The notes beneath the pieces were generated by a model. It had not been told where the DNA came from. It worked only from the letters and a program-made list of their open reading frames with translations, and did not search any database. A stretch of 64,000 nt of DNA from Pseudomonadota bacterium. Lineage in GTDB: Bacteria; Chloroflexota; UBA5177; JAJPKF01. A program made the position numbers and the translations under genes. Positions 46,114 to 53,722 of the stretch are shown piece after piece (positions within the stretch are counted from its first letter, which is position 1; each line of letters opens with the position of its first letter). The DNA lies in assembly GCA_021323865.1 (NCBI GenBank), contig JAJPKF010000012.1, forward strand, positions 124,001 through 188,000, given 5' to 3'.

Positions 46114-47435
46114 GCCCGGGCCGTCTGCTCCTCCATCTTGCGTCGGATCAGATCCCGGAGATTGTCACGAACCGATTCGGCAGGCTCCCGCTGGAGAACC
46201 TCCTCGAAAAAGCCTTCCACGATCATCTTGGTCGCGACATCTCGGGACAAGCCGCGGGACATCAGGTAGAAGAGCTGATCGGCGTCCACCCTCCCCACGC
46301 TCGCCCCATGAGTGCAGCGGACGTCATTGGCCTCAATCTCCAGGTTGGGGCTGGGAAAGGCGGCGGCATGATCGCTCAAGATAACGGTTCTATTTGCCTG
46401 ATAGGAATCGGTGCGATGGGCGCCCTTTGCGACTCGGATCCGACCCGAGAACACTGAAACTGCATCGTCGATCAGCGCTCCCTTGTAGAGAAGATCGCTG
46501 GTGCAGTGTGGGGCTTGATGGTCTTGGAGGGTGTGGTAGTCAGTGTGCTGGTGCCCATAGCCCCAGAGAATACCGTGCATCTGGGTGCTCGCTCCCGGGC
46601 CTTGCATGGCAACGTCGATATTTGACTTGGTGATTCCCTCCCCAAGTCCCACTACGAGCCAGTTCAAGGTGCTGTCCCGGGCCAATAGAGCCTGCTGGGT
46701 GTTGATGTCGTAAACGTTGCCCAAAAACTCTTGCAGGGTCACCATGCTGAGGCTTGCCCGCTCCCCGACATGGACCTCCACCACCCCCGCGCTGAGTGTT
46801 GGCTGCCCCTGGAGGGGCGGTGAGGCGTACTCCTCGCCGTAGACGACCTTCGCCCCGTCGCCGACCACCAGCAGCGTGCGGGGAAAGGTCGCCGAGCCGA
46901 CAGAAGCAAGCCCAACAAGTGCTCGCAATGGCAAGGCAACATCAGTTTCCGGAGGGACATAGAGAAAGATGCCGCTGCCCCAGAAGGCGGCATTCAGGGC
47001 TTCGAACTTGCCCCGTTCAGCTTCAACCGCCGGATTCGACAAGAAAGGCTCGACCACTTCAGGGACGCGCCGGATGGCCTCCACGAGGCTGCAGAAAACG
47101 ACTCCCTGCTCCTGGAGATCCATCGCCAGGTCTGCCCTCACCAACTCATCCTGGCTCATAACCAGCTCGCCGCCGAAGCCGTCGCTCCTGAGGCTCATAG
47201 GTGAAACCGCCTCGGCGACGCCTCCACCTCGCGGGAGATGTAGCCCCGTAAGGTCCAGCCCTCGGAGGTCGGTTCGCCGCCAGTTCTCGTCGGTTCGTGA
47301 GGGCATCGGCAGCGACTCGAAGAGTTCGAAAGCCTCCAGGCGGCGGCGCCGAAGCCAATCCGGCTCGCCGGCTGCATGGGACAAGGTCTGAACCGTGTCC
47401 CGATCTAGCCCGCTAAGGCGGGTCTCAGTTGCCAA
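46110..47435 (-). CDS. sufD: SufD subunit of the SufBCD scaffold
   Basis: A 441-residue SufB/SufD-family protein with the beta-helix core region (about 120-400). Diagnostic segments are the HTDYHTLQDHQAPHCTSDLLYKGAL block, NRTVILSDHAAAFPSPNLEIEANDVRCTHGASVGRVD, and [12 protein letters not shown]. The His-rich and DVRCTHG segments include residues used for cluster assembly. It pairs with SufB and SufC. Four-base overlap with sufS. A 70-nt gap separates it from sufB. Confidence 0.94.
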   Translation of the reverse strand: MATETRLSGLDRDTVQTLSHAAGEPDWLRRRRLEAFELFESLPMPSRTDENWRRTDLRGLDLTGLHLPRGGGVAEAVSPMSLRSDGFGGELVMSQDELVRADLAMDLQEQGVVFCSLVEAIRRVPEVVEPFLSNPAVEAERGKFEALNAAFWGSGIFLYVPPETDVALPLRALVGLASVGSATFPRTLLVVGDGAKVVYGEEYASPPLQGQPTLSAGVVEVHVGERASLSMVTLQEFLGNVYDINTQQALLARDSTLNWLVVGLGEGITKSNIDVAMQGPGASTQMHGILWGYGHQHTDYHTLQDHQAPHCTSDLLYKGALIDDAVSVFSGRIRVAKGAHRTDSYQANRTVILSDHAAAFPSPNLEIEANDVRCTHGASVGRVDADQLFYLMSRGLSRDVATKMIVEGFFEEVLQREPAESVRDNLRDLIRRKMEEQTARA

Positions 47436-47505
47436 TCAATCCGCTCCTTTCGGTCCCCAATAGATGCGGTCGGTCCTGTAGTGCCCGAACAGACTTCAGT
47501 CCGAG

Positions 47506-48915
47506 CTATCCGACCGATCCTTCCATCTCGAGCTCAATCAGTCTGTTGAGCTCTATGGCGTATTCCATCGGCAGTTCTTTGGCGATCGGTTCGATGAAGC
47601 CACGAACGATCATGGCACGCGCCTCCGTCTCGCCGATGCCCCGGCTCATAAGGTAGAAGAGCTGTTCCTCCCCGATCTTCGAGACGGTGGCCTCGTGCGT
47701 GACCGCCACATCGTCTTCCTCAATCTCCATGAAGGGGTAGGTGTCTGAACGCGAGTCCTCGTCGAGGAGCAGCGCATCGCAATTGACGTGGGTCTTGCAC
47801 CCGACCATCCCCGGATAGATCTTGACCAGCCCTCGGTAACTCGTGCGGCCGGCCTCCTTGGAGATCGACTTTGAAGAGATCGTCCCGGTGGTATGAGGGG
47901 CGGCATGAACGATCTTGCCGCCGGCGTCCTGATGCTGACCTGAGCCGGCGAAGGCCACCGAAAGGATTTCCCCTTTGGCGCCCGGCTCCATGAGGTAGCA
48001 GCTGGGGTACTTCATCGTCAGCTTGCTCCCCAGGTTGCCGTCGACCCACTCCATGGTCCCGTCGGCGAACACCTTTGTTCGCTTGGTCACGAGGTTGTAG
48101 ACGTTCTTTGACCAGTTTTGAATAGTCGTATAGCGAACACGGGCGCCCCGCTTGACGATGATCTCGACCACGGCGCTGTGGAGCGAATTGGTCGTGTAGG
48201 TCGGAGCCGTACAACCTTCCACGTAGTGGACGTAGGAGCCTTCCTCGGCAATAATCAGTGTCCGCTCGAACTGGCCCATGTTCTCCGAGTTAATGCGGAA
48301 GTAGGCCTGCAGGGGAATGTCGACGTGGACGCCGGCCGGCACGTACACAAAGCTGCCTCCCGACCAGACGGCACTGTTGAGAGCCGAGAACTTGTTGTCG
48401 GCAGGCGGCACCACAGTGCCGAAGTACTCCCGAACAATGTCCTCATGCTCCCGCAGCCCGCCGTCCATGTCCAGGAAGATCACGCCCTGCTTCTCGAGAT
48501 CCTCGCGGAGCGAATGGTAGACCACCTCGGAGTCGTACTGAGCGCCGACGCCGGCCAGGAACTTCCGCTCTGCCTCGGGAATGCCGAGGCGGTCGAAGGT
48601 TGTCTTGATCTGCTCAGGTACGTCTTCCCAGGTGCGTCCCTGGTTCTCCATGGGGCGAACGTAGTAATAGATGTCGTCGTAGTCGATCTCGGACAGGTCG
48701 CCGCCCCACTGAGGGATGGGCTTCCGCTCGAAAATCTTGAGTGACTTGAGGCGGAAGTCGGTCATCCACTGGGGCTCGTGCTTCATCTCTGAGATGTCAC
48801 GAACGATCTGGCTGTTGATGCCCTTCTCCGCCTTGAAGACATGCGTGCCTTCATCGTGGAAGCCGTACTTGACGTCGTATCCGGTTCCGAGATCTTGGGG
48901 TGTTGTTACAGCCAC
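47506..48915 (-). CDS. sufB: SufB subunit of the SufBCD scaffold
   Basis: A 469-residue SufB. Characteristic parts are [30 protein letters not shown], the [25 protein letters not shown] block with its conserved Arg/Trp, [14 protein letters not shown], and the [25 protein letters not shown] tail. It is the scaffold on which iron and sulfur meet. Length and gene order agree with the Suf complex. The spacing of 9 nt to sufC indicates co-translation. Confidence 0.96.
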   Translation of the reverse strand: MAVTTPQDLGTGYDVKYGFHDEGTHVFKAEKGINSQIVRDISEMKHEPQWMTDFRLKSLKIFERKPIPQWGGDLSEIDYDDIYYYVRPMENQGRTWEDVPEQIKTTFDRLGIPEAERKFLAGVGAQYDSEVVYHSLREDLEKQGVIFLDMDGGLREHEDIVREYFGTVVPPADNKFSALNSAVWSGGSFVYVPAGVHVDIPLQAYFRINSENMGQFERTLIIAEEGSYVHYVEGCTAPTYTTNSLHSAVVEIIVKRGARVRYTTIQNWSKNVYNLVTKRTKVFADGTMEWVDGNLGSKLTMKYPSCYLMEPGAKGEILSVAFAGSGQHQDAGGKIVHAAPHTTGTISSKSISKEAGRTSYRGLVKIYPGMVGCKTHVNCDALLLDEDSRSDTYPFMEIEEDDVAVTHEATVSKIGEEQLFYLMSRGIGETEARAMIVRGFIEPIAKELPMEYAIELNRLIELEMEGSVG

Positions 48916-48924
48916 AGGTGCCTC

Positions 48925-49686
48925 CTAAACGGCTACTAGAGCCTTCTCGATGAATCCGGCGTACCCGTCTCGCTCCAACTCCTGAGCAAGTTCCGGCCCG
49001 CCGCTGGCGACGATGCGTCCATCGACCATGACATGGACGAAGTCCGGCTTGATGTAGTTCAGCAGCCGCTGGTAGTGGGTGATAAGCAACACCCCCAGGT
49101 CGGGACCAAGGAGCGAGTTGACGCCGTCGGCAACCACGCGGAGAGCGTCGATATCTAAGCCCGAGTCCGTCTCGTCCATGACTGCCAGCTTCGGCTGCAG
49201 CATTGCCATCTGCAGAATTTCCGCGCGCTTCTTCTCTCCGCCGGAGAACCCCTCGTTGATGTAGCGTCCTGCCATGGAGTCGTCCATCTTGAGGAGCGCG
49301 AGCTTCTCCCGCAGCAGAGCGCGGAATTGAGCCGGCGGCATCTTGTTCTCGGGGCCAAGCACAGAGTTGACCGCCGTGCGTAAAAAATTGGCCACCGTCA
49401 CGCCGGGCACAGAGTGGGGATACTGGAACGCCAAAAACATCCCCAACTTGGCGCGCTCGTCCGCGCTGAGATCGGCCACATCCTTTCCATCAAACAACAC
49501 CTGGCCGCGAGTGACCGTGTAGAAGGGATGTCCCATCAGGGTGCTTGCAAGGGTGCTCTTGCCTGATCCATTGGGACCCATGACTGCATGCACCTCACCC
49601 CGGTTGACGACCAGATCGATGCCTTTCACGATCTCGCGATCTTCGATATTGACGTGCAGATCTCGAATCTCGAGTAGATTGCTCAT
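48925..49686 (-). CDS. sufC: SufC ATPase
   Basis: A 253-residue ABC-type ATPase that energises SufBD. Walker [10 protein letters not shown] is near residue 37, the signature is FSGGEKKR (as in all SufC), and Walker B reads [13 protein letters not shown], with the SufC-specific Asp. The SufC-type loop [15 protein letters not shown] (here [15 protein letters not shown]) is clear. The start [12 protein letters not shown] at 49686 fits; the upstream 24 residues are not conserved. It is the first structural gene of the operon, 46 nt after the Rrf2 gene. Confidence 0.95.
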   Translation of the reverse strand: MSNLLEIRDLHVNIEDREIVKGIDLVVNRGEVHAVMGPNGSGKSTLASTLMGHPFYTVTRGQVLFDGKDVADLSADERAKLGMFLAFQYPHSVPGVTVANFLRTAVNSVLGPENKMPPAQFRALLREKLALLKMDDSMAGRYINEGFSGGEKKRAEILQMAMLQPKLAVMDETDSGLDIDALRVVADGVNSLLGPDLGVLLITHYQRLLNYIKPDFVHVMVDGRIVASGGPELAQELERDGYAGFIEKALVAV

Positions 49687-49732
49687 TGCGCCTACACACT
49701 CCTCGTGACTGATGGCCTGCGACGGGAAGGAA

Positions 49733-50242
49733 TCAATGCTGTCGCGCGACATGCCCATGCGCCTCGGCCGAACCCGGCGCCGGCAGGATGATGATGGTAT
49801 CCGAGGCCTTCAACCATCGCGTGTTGGCCTTCGGTGGTACCAGCTCCGCCAGCGTGATGGAGTCGAGAGCGCCGGCGACGGCGTCACGAACCCGCAGCCA
49901 CACGCTGGTTACGGTGCAGCGAGACTGACGAGCGCACTCGACATCGTCATGAACCTCACTCGCGCACATCATGGGGGCAATGGGTCCCTCCAGCGCTCGG
50001 AGGACATGCCCGATGGTGATTTCCTTCGGGGTCCGGCTGAGCTCATATCCTCCCCGTGCACCATGGTGGCTGACCAAAAGACCCGCCTTCCTCAGGCGTC
50101 CGACAAGCTGCTCCAGGTAGGGTAGCGGCAGGTCCTCAGCTCGTGCCACGTCGGTCAGGGACACAGGTCCGCGCTCGAAGTGACGGGCGATCTCAACCAT
50201 CATTCGGATCCCGTACTCGCCACGCGTCGAAAACTTGATCAT
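49733..50242 (-). CDS. Rrf2-family regulator of the suf operon
   Basis: A 169-residue winged-helix repressor of the Rrf2 (IscR/SufR) family. The HTH lies in [15 protein letters not shown]...[19 protein letters not shown]. The cluster-binding Cys93, Cys103 and Cys109 (spacing C-x9-C-x5-C) suggest an [Fe-S]-sensing regulator. It heads the suf operon, and its own start is embedded in a dyad that fits autoregulation. The C-terminal 35 residues are an unusual hydrophobic/acidic extension. Confidence 0.92.
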   Translation of the reverse strand: MIKFSTRGEYGIRMMVEIARHFERGPVSLTDVARAEDLPLPYLEQLVGRLRKAGLLVSHHGARGGYELSRTPKEITIGHVLRALEGPIAPMMCASEVHDDVECARQSRCTVTSVWLRVRDAVAGALDSITLAELVPPKANTRWLKASDTIIILPAPGSAEAHGHVARQH

Positions 50243-50273
50243 GAATATCCGACCTCTTCCATCGGACTTATTC
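50243..50273. promoter_or_regulatory. Dyad operator overlapping the suf promoter
   Basis: Directly in front of the Rrf2 start codon is GAATATCCGA, a 9-bp core, then TCGGACTTATTC. The TCCGA/TCGGA and AATA/TATT arms form an imperfect dyad. The right end overlaps the -10 region on the minus strand. This is the geometry expected for an autorepressing Rrf2 protein. It is inferred from symmetry and location; the regulator binding is not tested. Confidence 0.6.
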
Positions 50274-50300
50274 TAGCGTCTCGGCGTCGCTTCTGGCCAA
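50270..50300 (-). promoter_or_regulatory. Promoter of the suf operon
   Basis: On the minus strand TTGGCC (50300-50295) and TAGAAT (50275-50270) are separated by 19 bp. The -10 is a good match; spacing is long, which can indicate an activated or regulated promoter. The Rrf2 dyad covers the downstream part. Confidence 0.55.
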
Positions 50301-50356
50301 TGCTGACGGGTCACACCGTAACACTGAACGCCACTTGCCCGGTGATAGAGTCATCC

Positions 50357-51307
50357 ATGTCCGAGCACCATCTGCGGCCTAGCCGTGAGACGTTACACGG
50401 ACACTTTTCTCGGGACCTGCCGCCTGTTCTGAACATCCGTTCGGGCGACACCGTGGTCTTCGAACTTCTCGATGCCGGCTGGCACGTCGGCCCTCCAACG
50501 AGTGGCGGCGACTGGGGGCCGGTCTTCGAGCGTCGGAACCCCGAGCTCGATGCCGGCCATGCCCTGTGCGGTCCCGTTTGGATTGAGGGAGCCAGGGCAG
50601 GAGAGGTTCTCCAGGTAGATGTCGAGGATGTGAAACCAGCCGGCTGGGGCTGGAGCGCAGGCGGCGGACGGGACACGCCGCTCAACCGGCGCCTCGGGAT
50701 CGCCGACGGCCAAGGATACGCGACCTTCTGGCGTCTTGACGCCCAAAGGATGACCGGCATTGATGCCCAGGGGCGCTGCATTCAGTTGAGGCCCTTCCTC
50801 GGTGTGATGGGAATGCCTCCCAATGCGCCCGGGCGGTACCCGACGGCGCCGCCTCGTCTGTGGGGCGGAAACCTTGATTGCAAGGAGTTGGTGGCCGGGT
50901 CCAGCCTCTATCTCCCCATTCCCGTCGACGGCTGTCTATTCTCGGCGGGTGACGGGCATGGCGTTCAAGGCGACGGAGAAGTATCAGGTGTTGCCATTGA
51001 GTGCCCCGTGGAGTCTGTTCGTCTGCGGCTGACCAACCGAGCCGATCTCCACTTCAAACGGCCGCGCGCGCGGATTCACGATGCCTGGCTGACATTCGGA
51101 GTGGGTGAAGACCTCGATGAGGCCATGGTCATGGCGGTCGACGAGATGCTCGATTTGATCGTGGAACAGCAAGCCGTTGACCGCCGTGAAGCCATCGCTC
51201 TGGCAACACTTATGGTGGACCTGCGGATTACGCAGGTTGTGAACGGCGTAAGAGGCGTGCATGCGCTCTTGAAAGACGAGGCGATCGGATCGCCATCCGA
51301 ACCATAG
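50357..51307 (+). CDS. Acetamidase/formamidase family protein
   Basis: A 316-residue protein of the acetamidase/formamidase (FmdA/AmdA) family. Typical segments are RSGDTVVFELLDA near residue 35, GHALCGPVWIEGARAGEVLQVDV, and LGVMGMPPNAPGRYPTAPP..WGGNLDCKELVAGSSLYLPI, ending in GVQGDGEVSG. Members hydrolyse short amides to ammonia and the acid, but the active site is poorly defined and substrate cannot be told. The start MSEHHLRP at 50357 has a TAGAGT-like -10 five bases before it and no SD, so the mRNA may be leaderless. An ATG-poor upstream extension is discarded. Confidence 0.87.
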   Translation: MSEHHLRPSRETLHGHFSRDLPPVLNIRSGDTVVFELLDAGWHVGPPTSGGDWGPVFERRNPELDAGHALCGPVWIEGARAGEVLQVDVEDVKPAGWGWSAGGGRDTPLNRRLGIADGQGYATFWRLDAQRMTGIDAQGRCIQLRPFLGVMGMPPNAPGRYPTAPPRLWGGNLDCKELVAGSSLYLPIPVDGCLFSAGDGHGVQGDGEVSGVAIECPVESVRLRLTNRADLHFKRPRARIHDAWLTFGVGEDLDEAMVMAVDEMLDLIVEQQAVDRREAIALATLMVDLRITQVVNGVRGVHALLKDEAIGSPSEP

Positions 51308-51365
51308 CAAAATGCCAGCCTTGTTCGGTTCGGTCGCCAAGCTGCCCGCCTAGAATCTGGCAGCC

Positions 51366-52040
51366 ATGCACATCCTTGTGGTCGAAGACGAGACCCGGCT
51401 GACCAAGCTCATCAAGCGAGCGTTGGAGCAAGAGCGCCACGTGGTTGACGTGACGCACGACGGCGGTACGGCATACACCATGGCCACCGAGACACGGTAC
51501 GATCTCATCATTCTCGACGTCATGCTGCCCGAGATGGATGGTCTGGAAGTGTGCCGCGAGCTGCGGCGGGAGGGTGTTGACTCGCGCATACTCATGTTGA
51601 CCGCGCGGGGAGCCACCGAGGACCGAGTAAGTGGCTTGGACTCCGGGGCCGACGACTATCTCGTGAAGCCGTTCTCGTTTGCGGAACTGCTGGCACGGGT
51701 CCGTGCCCTCTCCCGACGTGAGGTGGCGCCCGAGGCGGAGGAAGAGCTCAAGGTGGGCGATCTCGTACTTGACCTCAGCCGGCATGAGGCCCGTCGAGCC
51801 GGCCGCTCTATCGAGCTCACCGCAAAGGAGTTCTCACTCCTCGAGTACCTCATGCGGAACAGCGGGCGGGTGCTGACACGGAGTCAAATCCTGGACCACG
51901 TCTGGGGCTACGACTTTGAGTCGCTCACCAACGTCGTCGACATCTACGTCCATTACCTTCGCAACAAGATTGACAAGGGGTTCTCGAAGCCGCTGATCAA
52001 GACCGTTCGAGGGGTGGGCTACGGCCTAAAGGAGGCCTAG
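51366..52040 (+). CDS. OmpR/PhoB-family response regulator
   Basis: A 224-residue two-domain regulator. The receiver has the acidic pair Glu7-Asp8, phosphoacceptor Asp51 in LIILDVMLPEMDG, and KPF with the conserved Lys near residue 101. The C-terminal winged helix shows LTAKEFSLLEYLMRNSGRVLTRSQILDHVWG and VRGVGYGL. A TAGAAT lies 8 bp upstream of the ATG and there is no SD, so translation may be from a near-leaderless mRNA. The kinase gene follows directly. Confidence 0.95.
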   Translation: MHILVVEDETRLTKLIKRALEQERHVVDVTHDGGTAYTMATETRYDLIILDVMLPEMDGLEVCRELRREGVDSRILMLTARGATEDRVSGLDSGADDYLVKPFSFAELLARVRALSRREVAPEAEEELKVGDLVLDLSRHEARRAGRSIELTAKEFSLLEYLMRNSGRVLTRSQILDHVWGYDFESLTNVVDIYVHYLRNKIDKGFSKPLIKTVRGVGYGLKEA

Positions 52041-53330
52041 ATGTTCACCCGTGCCCGCTGGCGGTTGGTCGCGTCATACAGCGCCATCCTGGCCATCATT
52101 CTGGTCGGTCTGAGCTTCACGGTCTTTACGCTATTCGAGCGCAATCTGTATGGAGATGTGGACGGAACCCTTTCTTTCCTCGGAAGCGGCTACTCCCGCT
52201 TCCTGACGGCTCATGCAAACCAGTACAGCACCTCGTGCAGCATCCCGGCCAGCCCTCCGATCATCAACGATGCAGACAACACCGACTACGCGGTCGTGGA
52301 CTGCACCAGCGCCATCGTCAACTGGAACTCCATCTACCAGGACGGCGTCTATCCCAACGGCCTGCAGCGGGCTCTTTCCGGGCACACCGATCTTCGTACG
52401 ATCTTCCGTGGCGGCCACTATTGGAGGGCGCTCTCGGTCCCGGTTCATGCCCCGAACGGTGTGGGCGGGCGGCCGTGGGGCGCGGTCCAGTTCTTTCGAC
52501 CCGTCGACGATCAGGTGCACGCGCTCCATCGACTGGAGCAGGTGCTGATCTTTGGCGGAGTTGCCGGCATGTTGCTCGCCGCATTGGCGGGCCTGTTTCT
52601 CGCAGGACGAACGCTTGCTCCGATCCGTATGGCCTTCGAGCGGCAGCGCCGCTTCATTGCCGATGCTTCTCACGAGCTTCGCACCCCCCTCACACTGATC
52701 CGCAGCAGCGCCGAGATGGTCTGCTCCAGCCGCTCGAAGCTTGAAGCCGAGGACGCCGAGCTGCTTGGCGACATCATGGTTGAGGTCGACCGAATGAGCC
52801 GTCTCGTCACGGATCTCTTGACGCTCGCGAGAGTCGACGGCGCCCAGATTTCCCTCAATCACGATCCGGTCGATCTCGCCGATGTCGCGAAGGCGATCAC
52901 CGAGGACATCCAGCCCCTGGTGAACCAGAAGCGACTGACGGCTCGAACAGTCCTGAAAGGGAGAAGCATCGTCATCGGCGATGAGCTACGGCTTCGGCAG
53001 CTGCTGCTAATCCTGCTCGACAACGCCATCAAATACACCCAGCCGGGCGGCGACATCGAAACGGCGGTCGAGAGCGAGAACGGGCACGTATCGGTGAGCG
53101 TCCAGGACACCGGCGTTGGCATTCCTTCCGAGGCGCTTCCCCATGTATTTGACCGCTTCTTCCGAGCCGACGACGCGCGTACGCATGAGAGCGGCGGGGC
53201 TGGGCTCGGCTTGTCGATCGCGGCCTGGATTGTGAAGGCACATAGTGGAAGGATTCACATCAGCAGTCGGCCAGGCGGCGGAACCAATGTCAGAGTCGAT
53301 CTCCCGGCGGCTCTGGTCCGGTCCGGTTAG
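52041..53330 (+). CDS. Membrane sensor histidine kinase
   Basis: A 429-residue kinase paired with the upstream regulator (zero gap). Membrane helices lie at about 11-31 and 168-188, with an extracytoplasmic sensor of about 135 residues between, holding Cys66 and Cys88. A short HAMP-like linker is followed by the H-box with His211 (FIADASHELRTPLTLI), and the HATPase blocks LLDNAIKYTQPGG, DTGVGIPSEALPHVFDRFFR and GGAGLGLSI. The signal is unknown. The two Cys could form a disulfide, giving a redox-sensitive loop. Confidence 0.94.
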   Translation: MFTRARWRLVASYSAILAIILVGLSFTVFTLFERNLYGDVDGTLSFLGSGYSRFLTAHANQYSTSCSIPASPPIINDADNTDYAVVDCTSAIVNWNSIYQDGVYPNGLQRALSGHTDLRTIFRGGHYWRALSVPVHAPNGVGGRPWGAVQFFRPVDDQVHALHRLEQVLIFGGVAGMLLAALAGLFLAGRTLAPIRMAFERQRRFIADASHELRTPLTLIRSSAEMVCSSRSKLEAEDAELLGDIMVEVDRMSRLVTDLLTLARVDGAQISLNHDPVDLADVAKAITEDIQPLVNQKRLTARTVLKGRSIVIGDELRLRQLLLILLDNAIKYTQPGGDIETAVESENGHVSVSVQDTGVGIPSEALPHVFDRFFRADDARTHESGGAGLGLSIAAWIVKAHSGRIHISSRPGGGTNVRVDLPAALVRSG

Positions 53331-53346
53331 GGGACCCGCGATGTAG

Positions 53347-53676
53347 ATTGCCGTCACCCAAACCGTCGCCCCGGGACTGGAAGACGCGTATGGGCGTTTC
53401 CTCCGCTCCCGAGGTGTGGAGTTGGGGCGCATTGCCCAGCGACATGGTCTTCGCCAGCTTCATGTCTTTCAGTTCCGTGGGCAGGGATTGATGGTCATGG
53501 AAGGCGATGATCCAATCCGATTCGGAAACATCGGTGAGGATCCTGAATTCCAGGTTCTGGGGCAGGAGCTCGCGGCTCTCATGAATTTCGAGCCCTTCCG
53601 GCCGGATGAGTTCTGGACGGAGGTGTTCTCCTGGGCTCCGGCCGAGCCCGGGCCGGATCGCGGGACCGACTCGTAG
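53347..53676 (+). CDS. Small dimeric alpha/beta-barrel protein, start codon followed by a stop
   Basis: About 110 residues resembling an L-rhamnose mutarotase/NIPSNAP-like ferredoxin fold: a strand (IAVTQTV), a helix with an AYGRFL pattern, then GLRQLHVFQFRGQGLMVMEG and a terminal FWTEVFSW. An AGGGG and ATG at 53341 are well spaced, but the next codon is TAG; the conserved frame resumes at ATT 53347. Either ATT initiates or this is a nonsense-mutated gene (CAG to TAG would restore a Gln). GTG 53416 is a third option but would remove the first strand. It lies between the kinase and ppdK, possibly co-transcribed with one of them. Confidence 0.45.
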   Translation: MAVTQTVAPGLEDAYGRFLRSRGVELGRIAQRHGLRQLHVFQFRGQGLMVMEGDDPIRFGNIGEDPEFQVLGQELAALMNFEPFRPDEFWTEVFSWAPAEPGPDRGTDS

Positions 53677-53722
53677 AATTTGAACTGAGTGCCGTGACGA
53701 TCCGCGGCGGGAGGAGAAGAGC

